Below, piece after piece: positions 1 through 8,200 of a stretch of DNA of 42,258 nucleotides. This stretch comes from Desulfamplus magnetovallimortis. GTDB lineage: Bacteria; Desulfobacterota; Desulfobacteria; Desulfobacterales; Desulfobacteraceae. A program made the translations under genes and the position numbers. Numbering within the stretch: the first letter of the stretch is position 1; each line of letters begins with the position of its first letter. The DNA lies in NCBI RefSeq assembly GCF_900170035.1, contig NZ_LT828547.1:1-42258 (forward strand). Direction: 5' to 3'. Under the pieces are notes generated by a model. That model made no database searches, was not told the origin of the DNA, and saw only the letters and a list, made by a program, of their open reading frames with translations.

Positions 1-1
1 C

Positions 2-1624
2 GGTATTAATGGTGATTCTGCTGAAGGTGACTATGTAAAATATGGTAAAAAAGATATGTCAGATAATTTTGTTGATGAGACGATTGTAGGATTAACATAT
101 CATAGGTATCCAACCATATCAGTGGACTCCACAAATACTGCTTATGTTTTTTGTCAGACAGCACCAGCCTCATATTTGACTTATTTGACTGGTTCTTATA
201 ACAATTGGGGAGATCCCATTACTACAAACTTATACGCCAAGTTTATTACAAGTGCCATAGACTCCACAGGTGGCTTACATATTGCTTATTTCGACGCCCA
301 TTATCAGTACAAAGATCTTAGATATATATATTTACCTGGGGCTAACCAGAGTGTTGGCTCTCTTACTGTTAATATTTCACCAGCAAGTGCAGTTACAGCA
401 GGTGCTCAATGGCGTGTTGACAGCGGTACATGGAATTAGAGTGGAAATAGTGTTTCAGATCTTGATGTTGGTGAGCATATTATTGAATTTAAGGATATTG
501 CAGGGTGGGACACTCCGTCAGATAAAACTGTCACTATCCAAGATGGGCAGAATCAATCAACAACAGGCATTTATACTCAATCAGGATCAAAACCATCTAT
601 AACTGATCAGTCAGCTACTAATATAACTTCTGATTCGGCTAGATTAAATGTTACCGTCAATCCCAACGGACTTTCAACCACAATTTATCTAGAGTTCGGG
701 TTGACAGCAAGTTATGGTATAAAATCCGATATATTTGATATCGGAAATGAAACCATTTCAGAAAGTTATTACATAGATTTTCCAGGCATGGCTTCTAACA
801 CAACCTATTTTTTTCGCTTTGTTGCTGTCAATAGTGCAGGGACTACCTATGGTAGTGATCAAACTTTCACGACAACAGCATTGGCTACTGATGACTATGG
901 AGATAATTGTACATCTGCTCAGGTTATAAATATTAATAGCACGATTGCCGGAGAAATTGAAATTGGCGATGATTCAGATCACTTCAAAATCACCTTGCCT
1001 TCACAAGGTACATTACAGGTATATACCAGTGGCGATTTAGATACGTTGGGTGACTTGAAGAACGCTGCATGCACGGATATTGCTGACGATGATGATGATG
1101 GAGATTCTCTTAATTTTTTAATATCTGAGGATTTGTCCGCCGGGACATATTACATCGCAGTTAGAAGTTATATGTCATCCATAGGGACTTATACACTTAA
1201 CACTGAGTTTACGAGTGTCGCCGGGAATACAGAGTCTTATCATATTTTAACAGATCAGTCTGAGCCAATCACTATCAATGATGGTGAGTTTGTTAAGCTG
1301 TACGGATCAGCAGGTGTTAATAGAATCGATTTAAAATCTGGCGGTCAAGTAGAATGTATAAATTTTCCTGGTTTGAACCTTATAGGTATTGAAGGAAATT
1401 CTTATGAGTTTGATGTTTATCGATCTGGTGCTACAATCTTCTTAGAAAATGCCACAGAAGGAACAAAAATTAAGATCCCTGCAACAAACAGTGCTCAAAG
1501 TCTCATTTTTTCTGACGAAAGTGTTAACATGATTATCAGCAATGGCAAGGTTATGCTCGGCTCTCAGGAAATTACAATAACAAAAATGCCAGTTACTGTA
1601 GAAAGCAGTGACATGCTTTTTTAG
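2..1624 (+). pseudogene. 3' part of a large secreted repeat protein, interrupted by an in-frame TAG
   Basis: The reading frame is open from the first bases of the window, so the gene starts upstream. It runs to a TAG at 437-439 and then continues in the same frame to a second TAG at 1622-1624. The parts are: a beta-propeller-like stretch with a DSTGGLHIAYFD motif; a 'GAQWRVDSGTW' repeat domain, which the stop cuts just after the Trp; a fibronectin-III-like domain (about 600-880); a pre-peptidase C-terminal (PPC) type domain rich in Asp (about 885-1215); and a C-terminal beta-rich tail. Such architectures are usually exported or surface proteins. In related repeats the Trp is followed by a residue and then Ser-Gly, so the TAG probably replaced a sense codon. 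I read it as a recent nonsense mutation; readthrough or a sequencing error are alternatives. The function is unknown. Confidence 0.6.
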
Positions 1625-1639
1625 TTCAGTATTGAAACT

Positions 1640-1697
1640 GTAGAATAAGTACTTTTGTTCAAATTCAAGTATAATTAAATATTGGGACTTATTCTAC
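1640..1697. terminator. Hairpin after the secreted-protein gene
   Basis: Perfect 11-bp inverted arms (1640-1650 and 1687-1697) enclose an AT-rich loop of about 36 bases, 15 bases after the TAG at 1622-1624. The position fits transcript-end processing or termination, but there is no clean T-run after the second arm and the loop is long. Confidence 0.35.
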
Positions 1698-1753
1698 GGA
1701 CTCGTTAATATCCGATGTAATTTTATGACCGAATCGGGGTCGTGTGGCGGAGT

Positions 1754-2380
1754 GGGGTCGGGCCATCATAACAGATTATAATCATAGAGAAATCTTTGAA
1801 TTTTCTTCAATATAAAGGGCTTATATTGAACTTTTTGACACCGAAAACGAGAAAATGGCACGCGCAAAAAGACATTATATTCCTGGCCAAGTGTGGCACA
1901 TAACACATCGCTGTCACCAACGAGAATTTCTTTTGAAATTTGCCAAAGACAAGAAGCGCTGGATTCAATGGTTGTTTGAATCCAAACGACGTTATGGGTT
2001 GACCATCTTGAATTACGTGGTGACCTCCAACCATATTCATTTTTTGGTGGTCGATGAGGGAGTCCGTGAGACCATACCGAAATCCATACAGTTGACAGCA
2101 GGACGTTGTGCCCAGGAATACAATCTTCGAAAAAAACGTAAAGGTGCATATTGGGAAGATCGCTACCATGCAGTCGCCATTTAAAGGGGATTAAGGCGAA
2201 ATTGGGCGGCAGAGCATCGGGGCGTCGAGTCCGGGAGACGCCTGAGGAATACGTGTTGAGCGAAGAATCATGCCCCTATGACTTCAATTTGGGGTCTAAA
2301 AAAGAAGATATGTGCCTTGAAAACATGTAATTTTGGAGTGAATTATAAATGATTTCAATTTGTTATTGTGGCCCGACCCC
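1754..2380. mobile_element. Decayed REP-transposase unit with 20-bp inverted ends
   Basis: The left end 1754-1773 (GGGGTCGGGCCATCATAACA) and the reverse complement of the right end 2361-2380 agree at 18 of 20 positions. They flank the broken REP-associated transposase gene at 1855-2330. This is the expected layout for a REPtron (RAYT gene bordered by inverted REP-like sequences). The transposase is disrupted, so the unit is probably immobile by itself. Confidence 0.55.
1855..2330 (+). pseudogene. REP-associated tyrosine transposase (Y1, IS200-like), disrupted
   Basis: The first 109 residues read as a Y1/HUH transposase: the metal-binding HUH motif appears as NHIHFLV, and the catalytic-Tyr region appears as AQEYNLRKKRKG followed by WEDRYH. 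The frame stops at 2182-2184, where family members would continue for a further stretch. A second frame from about 2193 to the TAA at 2328-2330 encodes a plausible family C-terminus (LGGRASGRRVRETPEEYVL). The middle is therefore missing and the two parts are out of frame, which points to an internal deletion. Known family role: single-strand cleavage at REP hairpins. The copy should be inactive. Confidence 0.7.
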
Positions 2381-2504
2381 GCAGACGCAGCCGCAGACGC
2401 AGACGACCGGATGGTTGTGGTCATTGAGAAGTATTGATTGATACTGGACGGCATATTTTGAGCAATATCATATAATCTATTTTTTTCTTGATGGCTATAT
2501 CACA

Positions 2505-2891
2505 ATGAGTTATATTATGCCTATGAAAACATTATCAACAAAATGGTTTAGAAAATGGCTCAAGAAGACAAAAATAAAGAACCAGGAAGTATTGAAAGCT
2601 GTTGATAATTTGGAAAATAATTTATCAACAGCAGACTTGGGTAGTGGACTTTATAAAATTCGAGTTAGCTCTACAAATAGAGGTAAAAGTTCTGCTTTCA
2701 GAACGATCGTAGTCTACAAAAAAGAAGATAGGGCAATTTTTATCTACGGATTTGCAAAAAACGAAAAATCGAATATCGACAAATCTGAGCTACAATATTT
2801 TAAAAAGTTAGGTAAAGACCTTCTTTCCTTGGGCCCCAATCAGCTTCAACATGCTATTGAACAACAAATATTGTTTGATCTGGAGGTATAA
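2505..2891 (+). CDS. RelE/HigB-like mRNA interferase toxin of a toxin-first TA pair
   Basis: The protein has up to 128 residues. It shows the pattern of the RelE-type family (PF06296 group): a basic N-terminus (TKWFRKWLKKTK), then a DLGSGLYKIRV segment, a RTIVVYKK strand, and the characteristic YGFAKNEKSNIDKSEL. Family members cleave mRNA on the ribosome. The next gene, two bases downstream, is a helix-turn-helix antitoxin, giving the toxin-then-antitoxin order. The start is uncertain: ATGs occur at 2505, 2517 and 2523, and none has a clear Shine-Dalgarno sequence. No obvious truncation. I am confident of the family but not of the exact subfamily. Confidence 0.8.
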   Translation: MSYIMPMKTLSTKWFRKWLKKTKIKNQEVLKAVDNLENNLSTADLGSGLYKIRVSSTNRGKSSAFRTIVVYKKEDRAIFIYGFAKNEKSNIDKSELQYFKKLGKDLLSLGPNQLQHAIEQQILFDLEV

Positions 2892-2893
2892 GA

Positions 2894-3238
2894 ATGAGAG
2901 AATCAATAAAAAGTGCAATTGGAGAGACGGTACAGGATTTAATCAATTCCGGGTTAAAGACATCTTTTACAAAAAAAGAACTTGATTCTCTTGGTGTAGA
3001 AATCCCTGAAGTTCATCTGACAAATTTTCAAATCAAAGAAATCAGGGAAAAAATGAATCTTAGCCAGAGTGTTTTTGCCAAATTGTTGAACGTTAGTCCT
3101 TCATCAATAAGGCAATGGGAACAAGGCAAAAGAAAGCCAAGCGGATCTACAAAAGTTCTTTTAGATCTTCTTAAAAGGTCACCAGGAATACTGGATTATC
3201 GTTTGAATATTGTTGATTGCCTGCCAACAAAACAATAA
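2894..3238 (+). CDS. XRE-type helix-turn-helix antitoxin
   Basis: A 114-residue protein with a C-terminal Cro/XRE helix-turn-helix (IKEIREKMNLSQSVFAKLLN, then SPSSIRQWEQGKRKPSG). This is the typical layout for antitoxins paired with RelE/HigB-like toxins: the N-terminal part neutralises the toxin and the HTH autoregulates the operon. It starts two bases after the toxin stop, preceded by GGAGGT at the toxin's 3' end. Its last codons overlap the proposed left arm of the attC-like structure at 3222-3313, as expected for the last gene of an integron cassette. Confidence 0.8.
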   Translation: MRESIKSAIGETVQDLINSGLKTSFTKKELDSLGVEIPEVHLTNFQIKEIREKMNLSQSVFAKLLNVSPSSIRQWEQGKRKPSGSTKVLLDLLKRSPGILDYRLNIVDCLPTKQ

Positions 3239-3313
3239 ACCAGACCGCGAGAACGGGAGGCGCTTTCCCGTAAGCCCTAAGCCCTTGGCGCGGCTGGTTA
3301 TTTCACCGTTAGC
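3222..3313 (+). other. attC-like integron recombination structure after the TA pair
   Basis: The segment folds as an imperfect palindrome typical of attC. The left outer arm is GCCAAC at 3223-3228 and the right outer arm is CGTTAGC at 3307-3313, a relaxed match to the GTTRRRY core. The inner arms are CCAG-A-CCGCG (3240-3249) and CGCGG-CTGG (3289-3298), with one extrahelical A on the left strand. A smaller CGGG/CCCG stem lies inside. The right half resembles the ends of known attC sites. No integrase gene lies in the window, and the R box is not a perfect consensus match, so it could be an orphan or decayed site. Confidence 0.45.
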
Positions 3314-3494
3314 ATTTTCAATTAATTTTGAGTCAAAAATATTGATCTGTATGTAGGGTGTCCTTTCTGCTTGAAGTTGTTTTTTTGAGGGGACTAAAAT
3401 TGAAAGAGCCTTATTTTTTTGCTTTTTCGATTTGAACGTTTTATGATTAAAGGGAATTTTTTTTTGAATCATAAAAACTATGGAGAGAAAATCA

Positions 3495-3791
3495 ATGGAC
3501 ACCCAAGCGTTTCAAATTGAAAGAAAAGAAAATTTTATTAGTAGGCTTCACCGATTGCCTCAACATTTACGTATCCGTGTGGTGCAGTCAATTCATCAAG
3601 AAATTTTGGCGGCAGAAAATGAGGCGGGTTTAGCAACCACACGAGAAGGTTTGCCTTTTGTTTTTGCCGAAGAACGTATCCAAATCTTGAACTCTTTACC
3701 AACTTTGGATGAGTGGGAGGATTCAGACAAATGGATTGAGCGTATTCAAACTGCCCGTTTGGATAAAACAAATATTCCTCATTTTGAATAA
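3495..3791 (+). CDS. Putative antitoxin partner of the PIN toxin
   Basis: A 98-residue, charged protein with no DNA-binding domain I can name. I call it an antitoxin only because it sits six bases upstream of a PIN-domain toxin gene in the same direction, the usual antitoxin position. An ATG also occurs at 3480, but GGAGAG at 3482-3487 lies seven bases before the ATG at 3495, so I prefer the latter. The middle (IRVVQSIHQEILAAENEAG) is predicted to be helical, and the C-terminus is acidic then Trp-rich (LDEWEDSDKWIERI), plausible for wrapping a PIN toxin. Confidence 0.55.
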   Translation: MDTQAFQIERKENFISRLHRLPQHLRIRVVQSIHQEILAAENEAGLATTREGLPFVFAEERIQILNSLPTLDEWEDSDKWIERIQTARLDKTNIPHFE

Positions 3792-3797
3792 ATTGCT

Positions 3798-4232
3798 ATG
3801 TCATATCTTTTGGATACCAATCACTGTATTTGCTTATTGAATGGCTGGGATAAACCTGAACCGAAACAAACCAAAAAAGAAGCCCGCATAATTGAGATTT
3901 TCCAGTCAGTAAGGGATGAAGGTGTGTATTTAAGCGAAGTTAGCCTTGGTGAACTATATTTTGGTGCAATGCTATCACATCAAAAAGAGAAAAGCCTTGC
4001 ACGAGTGAATGGGTTTAAACGAGCTATCCCCGCTCTTACTCTGACTGATCAAATCTGGCTTTTGTTTGGTGAAATCAAGGCTGAATTGCAGAAACAAGGT
4101 ACAAAAATCCCTGACTTCGATCTGTTGATTGCAGTCACGGCAAAGCATCATAGTCTAAAAATCGCCACTGCCGACAAACACCTTTTAAAGCTGCTGCCAG
4201 ATTCATTCGAGCGGGAAAACTGGTTGCTATGA
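3798..4232 (+). CDS. VapC-like PIN-domain ribonuclease toxin
   Basis: A 144-residue PIN-domain protein. The acidic metal-binding residues are in family positions: Asp6 in SYLLDTN, Glu52 in SLGELYFGA, Asp106 or Asp108 in IPDFDLLIAV, and Asp126 in IATADKHL. PIN toxins are Mg/Mn-dependent endoribonucleases, often acting on initiator tRNA or rRNA. The length is normal and all catalytic positions are kept, so the toxin may be active. It is encoded just after a small likely antitoxin gene. No attC-like structure was found after it, unlike the preceding TA pair. Confidence 0.8.
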   Translation: MSYLLDTNHCICLLNGWDKPEPKQTKKEARIIEIFQSVRDEGVYLSEVSLGELYFGAMLSHQKEKSLARVNGFKRAIPALTLTDQIWLLFGEIKAELQKQGTKIPDFDLLIAVTAKHHSLKIATADKHLLKLLPDSFERENWLL

Positions 4233-4235
4233 TAA

Positions 4236-4382
4236 TTATTTAGTAAATCAAAGCAGAAACTTGTTGGAGATTTAGCCGGTGCCTACTCAAGAAGGTTAAA
4301 TATTCAACATAGAGTTGTTTACCAAATTATGATTGATGAAAAAATTGTTAAAATTATCCGCATGTGGACTCACTACGAATAG
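4236..4382 (+). pseudogene. 3' remnant of a YoeB/Txe-family toxin
   Basis: There is no start codon, but the frame from 4236 to the TAG at 4380-4382 encodes the C-terminal end of a YoeB-type toxin: LVGDLAGAYSRRLNIQHRVV and then IIRMWTHYE, which contains the family's C-terminal catalytic His-Tyr. The N-terminal half of such an ~85-residue toxin, and any YefM-like antitoxin, are absent. The remnant follows the PIN toxin directly and its last ten bases overlap the 3' end of the opposite-strand glycosyltransferase gene. It is a scar of a third TA module and cannot be functional. Confidence 0.65.
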
Positions 4383-5557
4383 ATAGAAGGCAGAACAATA
4401 AGTCTTGCACTGTTAACAGCACCGGAAAGATTGATTTTTACTCTTCCTTTATTACTTGTATCAAGAATCTCCTGAATAATGACTGAAAACTTCTCCGGCG
4501 CAAGATCATCATCCGACAGTACTTTAATAGGATGTCTGTAGGAGAGAAGTGTTGCCCTGAGGCGCTGCTCCCTGTTCTGATCAAACGGCCATACAATTGC
4601 CGGTACACCAGATGCCAGAATATTCATACAGGTATTGTATCCGGCCATGCTTATTGAAAGGTCAGATAGAGACATGAGGTTCAGAAAATCAGATGTAAAC
4701 CTTGATACTTGGACAAACTCTGACTCAAACTGTTTCAAAAATGAAAAGGTCTCATCATCCATAAAATGACCTGAAAAGAGTTTAACAAAGATTTTTTTCC
4801 TATTCCTAAAGCCCTCACTTCTGTTTATCAAAGCGATAGTATTAACAACTGCAATAAGAAGTTCCCTGCCCACATTGCCCCCCCCGACGCTGACAATTAT
4901 CCTTTGACAAGAGGCATCACTGCCAGCAGGCAGAGGCCAAAGTTCACTTAATGTTTTTCCTCTATCCGGCATTGAAGCCACAAATCCTGTATAATGAACA
5001 GGAACAGTAATTTCATCCATCCTTGAAAAGGTAGTGTCAAGGCGTAAAAAATCAGGATCAGAATGGACAAGAAGAGCATCAAAATATTGATTAAGGGTTT
5101 TAATCACACGCTTTTCATAGGATTCAACATCATCTTTTTCCACCAGAATATCCCTTAAACTGCAAACAACCCTGCATGGCGGCAGAGTTCCGTTACAGAT
5201 ACCCTTCAAAACAGGATCAAGCTCAAAACGGAAGGCCTTTCTGCCAAAAGGATAAAGCTCAACAATCAGTATATCTGGTCTTTCTTCAATGAAACATCTA
5301 TAAAAAAAATCCCTTCTCTCGCTTTTTGCCTGCTCCACACTCTTATCCCTGTCATGGGAGTAGATACCGGAAAAATTCCTGTCCATCATAAGGGGAGGCA
5401 GGCGAATTTCTCTTACATTTTCAGGCAAAATGCTTTCCACAGGAGCACCACCTGTGATCAGAACCACATCGTGCCCCTTCATTGCTCTGCAAATTTCAAG
5501 TGCCCTGAAAAAATGCCCCACACCAAGGACATGCTGGCAATACATGAATATCTTCAC
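4373..5557 (-). CDS. MurG-like (GT-B) glycosyltransferase
   Basis: The protein is about 394 residues, with a GT-B fold pattern like family 28/MurG. A Gly-rich acceptor loop lies near the N-terminus (HVLGVGHFFRALEI). The C-terminal half has IIVSVGGGNVGRELL and the nucleotide-sugar loop SMAGYNTCMNILASGVPAIV. The likely start is GTG at 5555-5557: it gives VKIFMYCQH, has AAGG upstream, and overlaps the TGA of the preceding phosphatase gene by four bases (GTGA), a translational-coupling arrangement. A TTG at 5578 could extend it. Sugar and acceptor are unknown. The neighbouring glycosyltransferases suggest surface polysaccharide or glycolipid synthesis. Confidence 0.75.
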   Translation of the reverse strand: MKIFMYCQHVLGVGHFFRALEICRAMKGHDVVLITGGAPVESILPENVREIRLPPLMMDRNFSGIYSHDRDKSVEQAKSERRDFFYRCFIEERPDILIVELYPFGRKAFRFELDPVLKGICNGTLPPCRVVCSLRDILVEKDDVESYEKRVIKTLNQYFDALLVHSDPDFLRLDTTFSRMDEITVPVHYTGFVASMPDRGKTLSELWPLPAGSDASCQRIIVSVGGGNVGRELLIAVVNTIALINRSEGFRNRKKIFVKLFSGHFMDDETFSFLKQFESEFVQVSRFTSDFLNLMSLSDLSISMAGYNTCMNILASGVPAIVWPFDQNREQRLRATLLSYRHPIKVLSDDDLAPEKFSVIIQEILDTSNKGRVKINLSGAVNSARLIVLPSIYS

Positions 5558-6231
5558 TTTACACCTTTCTTTGCACAATATTGATCGCCCGCTGGAGGAA
5601 GAGAGAGTTTCAGCATATTAACCTGTTTTAACTTAAATGCAGTTTCCTCATGATCATAAAAAAAACTGTGCAGATTCCAAGGTTCCATTATATCAGGCTC
5701 ATTCCACATGAAAGATCTGTTAAAAAAATAGTTAATAAGAGTGCGAATAACACCCTCATGGGTAACCACAAGAATCCTCTCTTTTTCCGCAAACGAGAAT
5801 TTTTCAGAAGCAGATTCCAGGGCATCAAGGCTCCTCTGGAGAAGATCAATTCGGCTCTCCCCTCCGGGTGGTCTGAATTGCCAGCATAGATGCACCTGCT
5901 TTTTAACAGCTTCCGGTGATGCCTTTCTTATCTCTTTATATACTTTACCTGTCCACTCACCCCAATCCATCTCCCTCAATCCTATATCCATCATAAGGGG
6001 AATATCAAGGCAACTGTTGACAAGTCGCGCAGTTTTTACAGCTCGCCCAAGGTCACTTGAAAGGATGCTTGAAAATCTCCCTGCTTGATTCTCCTTTTTT
6101 TTAAGCTCCTTTCCCCAGCCAATAGCCATCTCTTCTCCAAATGGTGTAAGAGGAGAATCCTTAGTGCCCTGGATTTTTTTCTGCCTGTTCCATATTGTTT
6201 CTGCATGACGCATCAAGACAAACTCTGTCAT
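5554..6231 (-). CDS. Histidine phosphatase (phosphoglycerate-mutase-like)
   Basis: A 225-residue member of the histidine phosphatase superfamily. Catalytic His9 lies in the RHAET motif, the acidic proton donor in LREMDWGEWTG, and the second His in VVTHEGVIRT. The enzyme forms a phosphohistidine intermediate. The substrate is unclear: family members act on small sugar phosphates, alpha-ribazole phosphate or phosphoglycerate. Being embedded between glycosyltransferase genes and four-base coupled to the downstream one, it may dephosphorylate a sugar-phosphate intermediate (inference). 33 bases separate it from the preceding glycosyltransferase. Confidence 0.8.
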   Translation of the reverse strand: MTEFVLMRHAETIWNRQKKIQGTKDSPLTPFGEEMAIGWGKELKKKENQAGRFSSILSSDLGRAVKTARLVNSCLDIPLMMDIGLREMDWGEWTGKVYKEIRKASPEAVKKQVHLCWQFRPPGGESRIDLLQRSLDALESASEKFSFAEKERILVVTHEGVIRTLINYFFNRSFMWNEPDIMEPWNLHSFFYDHEETAFKLKQVNMLKLSLPPAGDQYCAKKGVK

Positions 6232-6264
6232 TAAAAGCCTCGTTACTCATAAGTTTTTTCTGTG

Positions 6265-7779
6265 TCAGGTTTGCTCATCCGGAAATTTGGAGCCACATAA
6301 GCTATGTGACAGAAGAGGCTGCTCCTCAAGATAAATTCCGGCAAGTTTTTCTATAAGCCTCTTGTTGTCAAAAAGCTCTTTTACGCGCTTTTTCCCACCC
6401 TTTATAACGGTATCTCTTAAGGCTCCATCTGTCATGATACGCTGAACTGCATCTGCAAACTCATCTGGCTTGGCTGGTGCAACCATCAGGCCGGTTTTTT
6501 CGTTTATAATGATTTCAGGAATGGCGGATACAGTTGTGGAGACAACAGGTACACCCATAGCCATGCTCTCCACAAAAACATTGGGAATTCCGTCCCTGTC
6601 CCCATTTGGTGCAACTTCACATCCCAAAATAAATGCATGGGATTTTCTGTAGTGCTCTATCACCTCTTCATGGGTCAGGGTTCCAAGCCAGCGGCATTGT
6701 GGAGCAAGATTCAAATCCTTTATAAGAGCTAGAATTTTTTCCCTGTCATCACCGTCTCCCACAAGAGTATGGCGAAAATTAAAACCACGATCCTTAAGAA
6801 TGGCAAGGGTTTTATAGACTGTGGGAAGACCCTTTTTCCTCACCATTCTTGCAACTGTAAAAAGCTGCCATGGAGTTTCAGGGAGAGCAGGCACAACAGT
6901 TTCCATACCCTGCTCAACATTTTCATGATTTTTATCAACATCTTCCAGTCCCTTATCAACATCTTCAAAGCTTTTCTCAACAACTTCAAAGCTTTTCTCA
7001 ACACCTTCAAGGCTTTTCTCAACACCTTCAAGGCTTTTCTCAACATCTTCAAGGCTTTTCTCAACATCTTCAAGGCTTTTCTCAACATCTTCCAGACTCT
7101 TTCCGGAGTCATGAAGTTGAAAAAGATTAAGATCAATGCCATGATATACAGCATGAATGCTCTTTTTGCCCCTTGCAACTGATTCAAGATAGTTCTGGTT
7201 GTATCCAGTACAGGTAACAACAAACTTTGCCATCTCAATCTTCTCCTGCAACTGCTTAGGATCACTTGTATAGATATCCTTAGCATGACCGGTAAAGCTG
7301 AAGTCAATGCCGGCAAGAAGGCTTGTGAACATGGCAACAGATGTTGGAGAGTGGGCAAAATGGGCATGGAGATGGACAATATTTTTACCAGGCATCAATT
7401 TGTGGGCAATAAGGCCTGCCTGAAGCAAATGCTTGATGGTGGCAGATTTACGGGTTCTTGTAAAACGCCTGAAAGCCAATCTTAAAGCCTTTGCATATAA
7501 AGCCGGATTTTTAAATGCAAACAGAATATTGTGGTACAGAAACAGCGGCAGAAATCTTATAATTTCATGGGGAAGATAATCAACTTCAGCCTTGATGCTT
7601 TCAACACTTTTATGGGTAAATGATTCACGAGGATGGCGCATTGAAAAAAGGTGAATCTTAAATCCAAGCTGCTCCAGCAGAAGTATTTCATTGGATATAA
7701 ATGTCTCTGAAATTCTTGGATATCCCTTCAGAATCATACCGAGAACAGGTCTCTTTTCTTCTATCTTATATTCACTCAT
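6265..7779 (-). CDS. GT4-family glycosyltransferase with a heptad-repeat insert
   Basis: A 504-residue GT-B enzyme of the GT4 (glycosyl transferase group 1) type. N-terminal domain 1-220: VHLHAHFAHSPTSVAMFTSL and FTGHAKDIYTSD. C-terminal domain 300-490: ARMVRKKGLPT, GDGDDREKIL and the donor-binding GIPNVFVESMAMGVPVVST. Between the two domains residues 227-289 are nine copies of a 7-residue unit (KSLEDVE and variants), which is not part of the family fold and would form a charged helix or coiled coil. Likely role: transfer of a sugar to a surface polysaccharide or glycolipid. It appears to be the first gene of the 7779-4373 minus-strand group. Confidence 0.8.
   Translation of the reverse strand: MSEYKIEEKRPVLGMILKGYPRISETFISNEILLLEQLGFKIHLFSMRHPRESFTHKSVESIKAEVDYLPHEIIRFLPLFLYHNILFAFKNPALYAKALRLAFRRFTRTRKSATIKHLLQAGLIAHKLMPGKNIVHLHAHFAHSPTSVAMFTSLLAGIDFSFTGHAKDIYTSDPKQLQEKIEMAKFVVTCTGYNQNYLESVARGKKSIHAVYHGIDLNLFQLHDSGKSLEDVEKSLEDVEKSLEDVEKSLEGVEKSLEGVEKSFEVVEKSFEDVDKGLEDVDKNHENVEQGMETVVPALPETPWQLFTVARMVRKKGLPTVYKTLAILKDRGFNFRHTLVGDGDDREKILALIKDLNLAPQCRWLGTLTHEEVIEHYRKSHAFILGCEVAPNGDRDGIPNVFVESMAMGVPVVSTTVSAIPEIIINEKTGLMVAPAKPDEFADAVQRIMTDGALRDTVIKGGKKRVKELFDNKRLIEKLAGIYLEEQPLLSHSLCGSKFPDEQT
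6910..7101 (-). repeat. 21-bp coding minisatellite, about nine copies
   Basis: Nine tandem 21-bp units within the glycosyltransferase gene encode a Lys-Ser-Leu-Glu-Asp-Val-Glu heptad. The first copies (at the high-coordinate end) are nearly identical and the later ones diverge (KGLEDVD, KNHENVE). That gradient fits expansion by slippage from one end. The unit is a multiple of three, so copy-number change keeps the frame. Confidence 0.9.
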
Positions 7780-8200
7780 ATTTATAAATTCTCTTTACCG
7801 TGAAAATGACTATCATTTTTATACTTGGGGGTAATTGATACGCAATCATGTCAGTTTGATGAAGTCGTAAAAAGTCCGATTTCAGCATTTTTCAGGCTGT
7901 AACATGTTGAAATCATTAATAGTGATTTTGGAGACTCTGGCTTTTTACAGGGGCATCCAGTTTAATACTCAAAGTCAACACCTATGATCTTGTAAGCCTT
8001 GTCAACACTGTCTGAATCAGGATTCCCAAGATTAACAAAGGTAAGGCAGGAGGATTCTCTATCCTGAGCATCCTATCCATCCTAATTATCCTGGTTCAGA
8101 CAACTGCAATAATTTATGAAAAAGCAATAAGATGTCGATTTTGAGTTAATATCTAACGATTCTAAAAAATTATAATTGACAGGCAATAGTGAAATATCAA
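7780..8200. other. Gene-free stretch with nested hairpin and repeat A
   Basis: No credible gene. Positions 7859-7950 contain nested inverted repeats: GTAAAAAG at 7867-7874 against CTTTTTAC at 7941-7948, with GATTTCAGCA pairing 9 of 10 with TGTTGAAATC inside. This could act as a terminator or be a dispersed palindrome. The rest is mostly repeat family A copy 1 (7966-8148). Confidence 0.6.
7966..8148. repeat. Dispersed repeat family A, copy 1
   Basis: An element of about 180 bp. One end is ACTCAAAGTCAACACCTATG, the middle has the hairpin arms CTGAATCAGGAT and ATCCTGGTTCAG, and the other end is AATAAGATGTCGATTTTGAG. It is highly similar to 9486-9666 in the same orientation. Confidence 0.85.

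Noticed and set aside
437-439. Pyrrolysine or other recoded TAG
   Set aside because: TAG is used as an ordinary stop (1622-1624 and others), the protein is not a methylamine methyltransferase, and no pyl genes are in the window.
1766-2169. Long minus-strand frames over the REP transposase
   Set aside because: They are antisense shadows of the Y1 transposase; the plus frame contains the HUH motif.
6910-7101. CRISPR array
   Set aside because: The 21-bp units are contiguous without spacers and are translated in frame. The 80-bp repeat B pairs also lack spacers, and no cas genes are present.
6840-7379. Repeat-rich open frames on both strands over the glycosyltransferase
   Set aside because: They are shadows of the 21-bp coding repeat; only the glycosyltransferase frame has conserved motifs.
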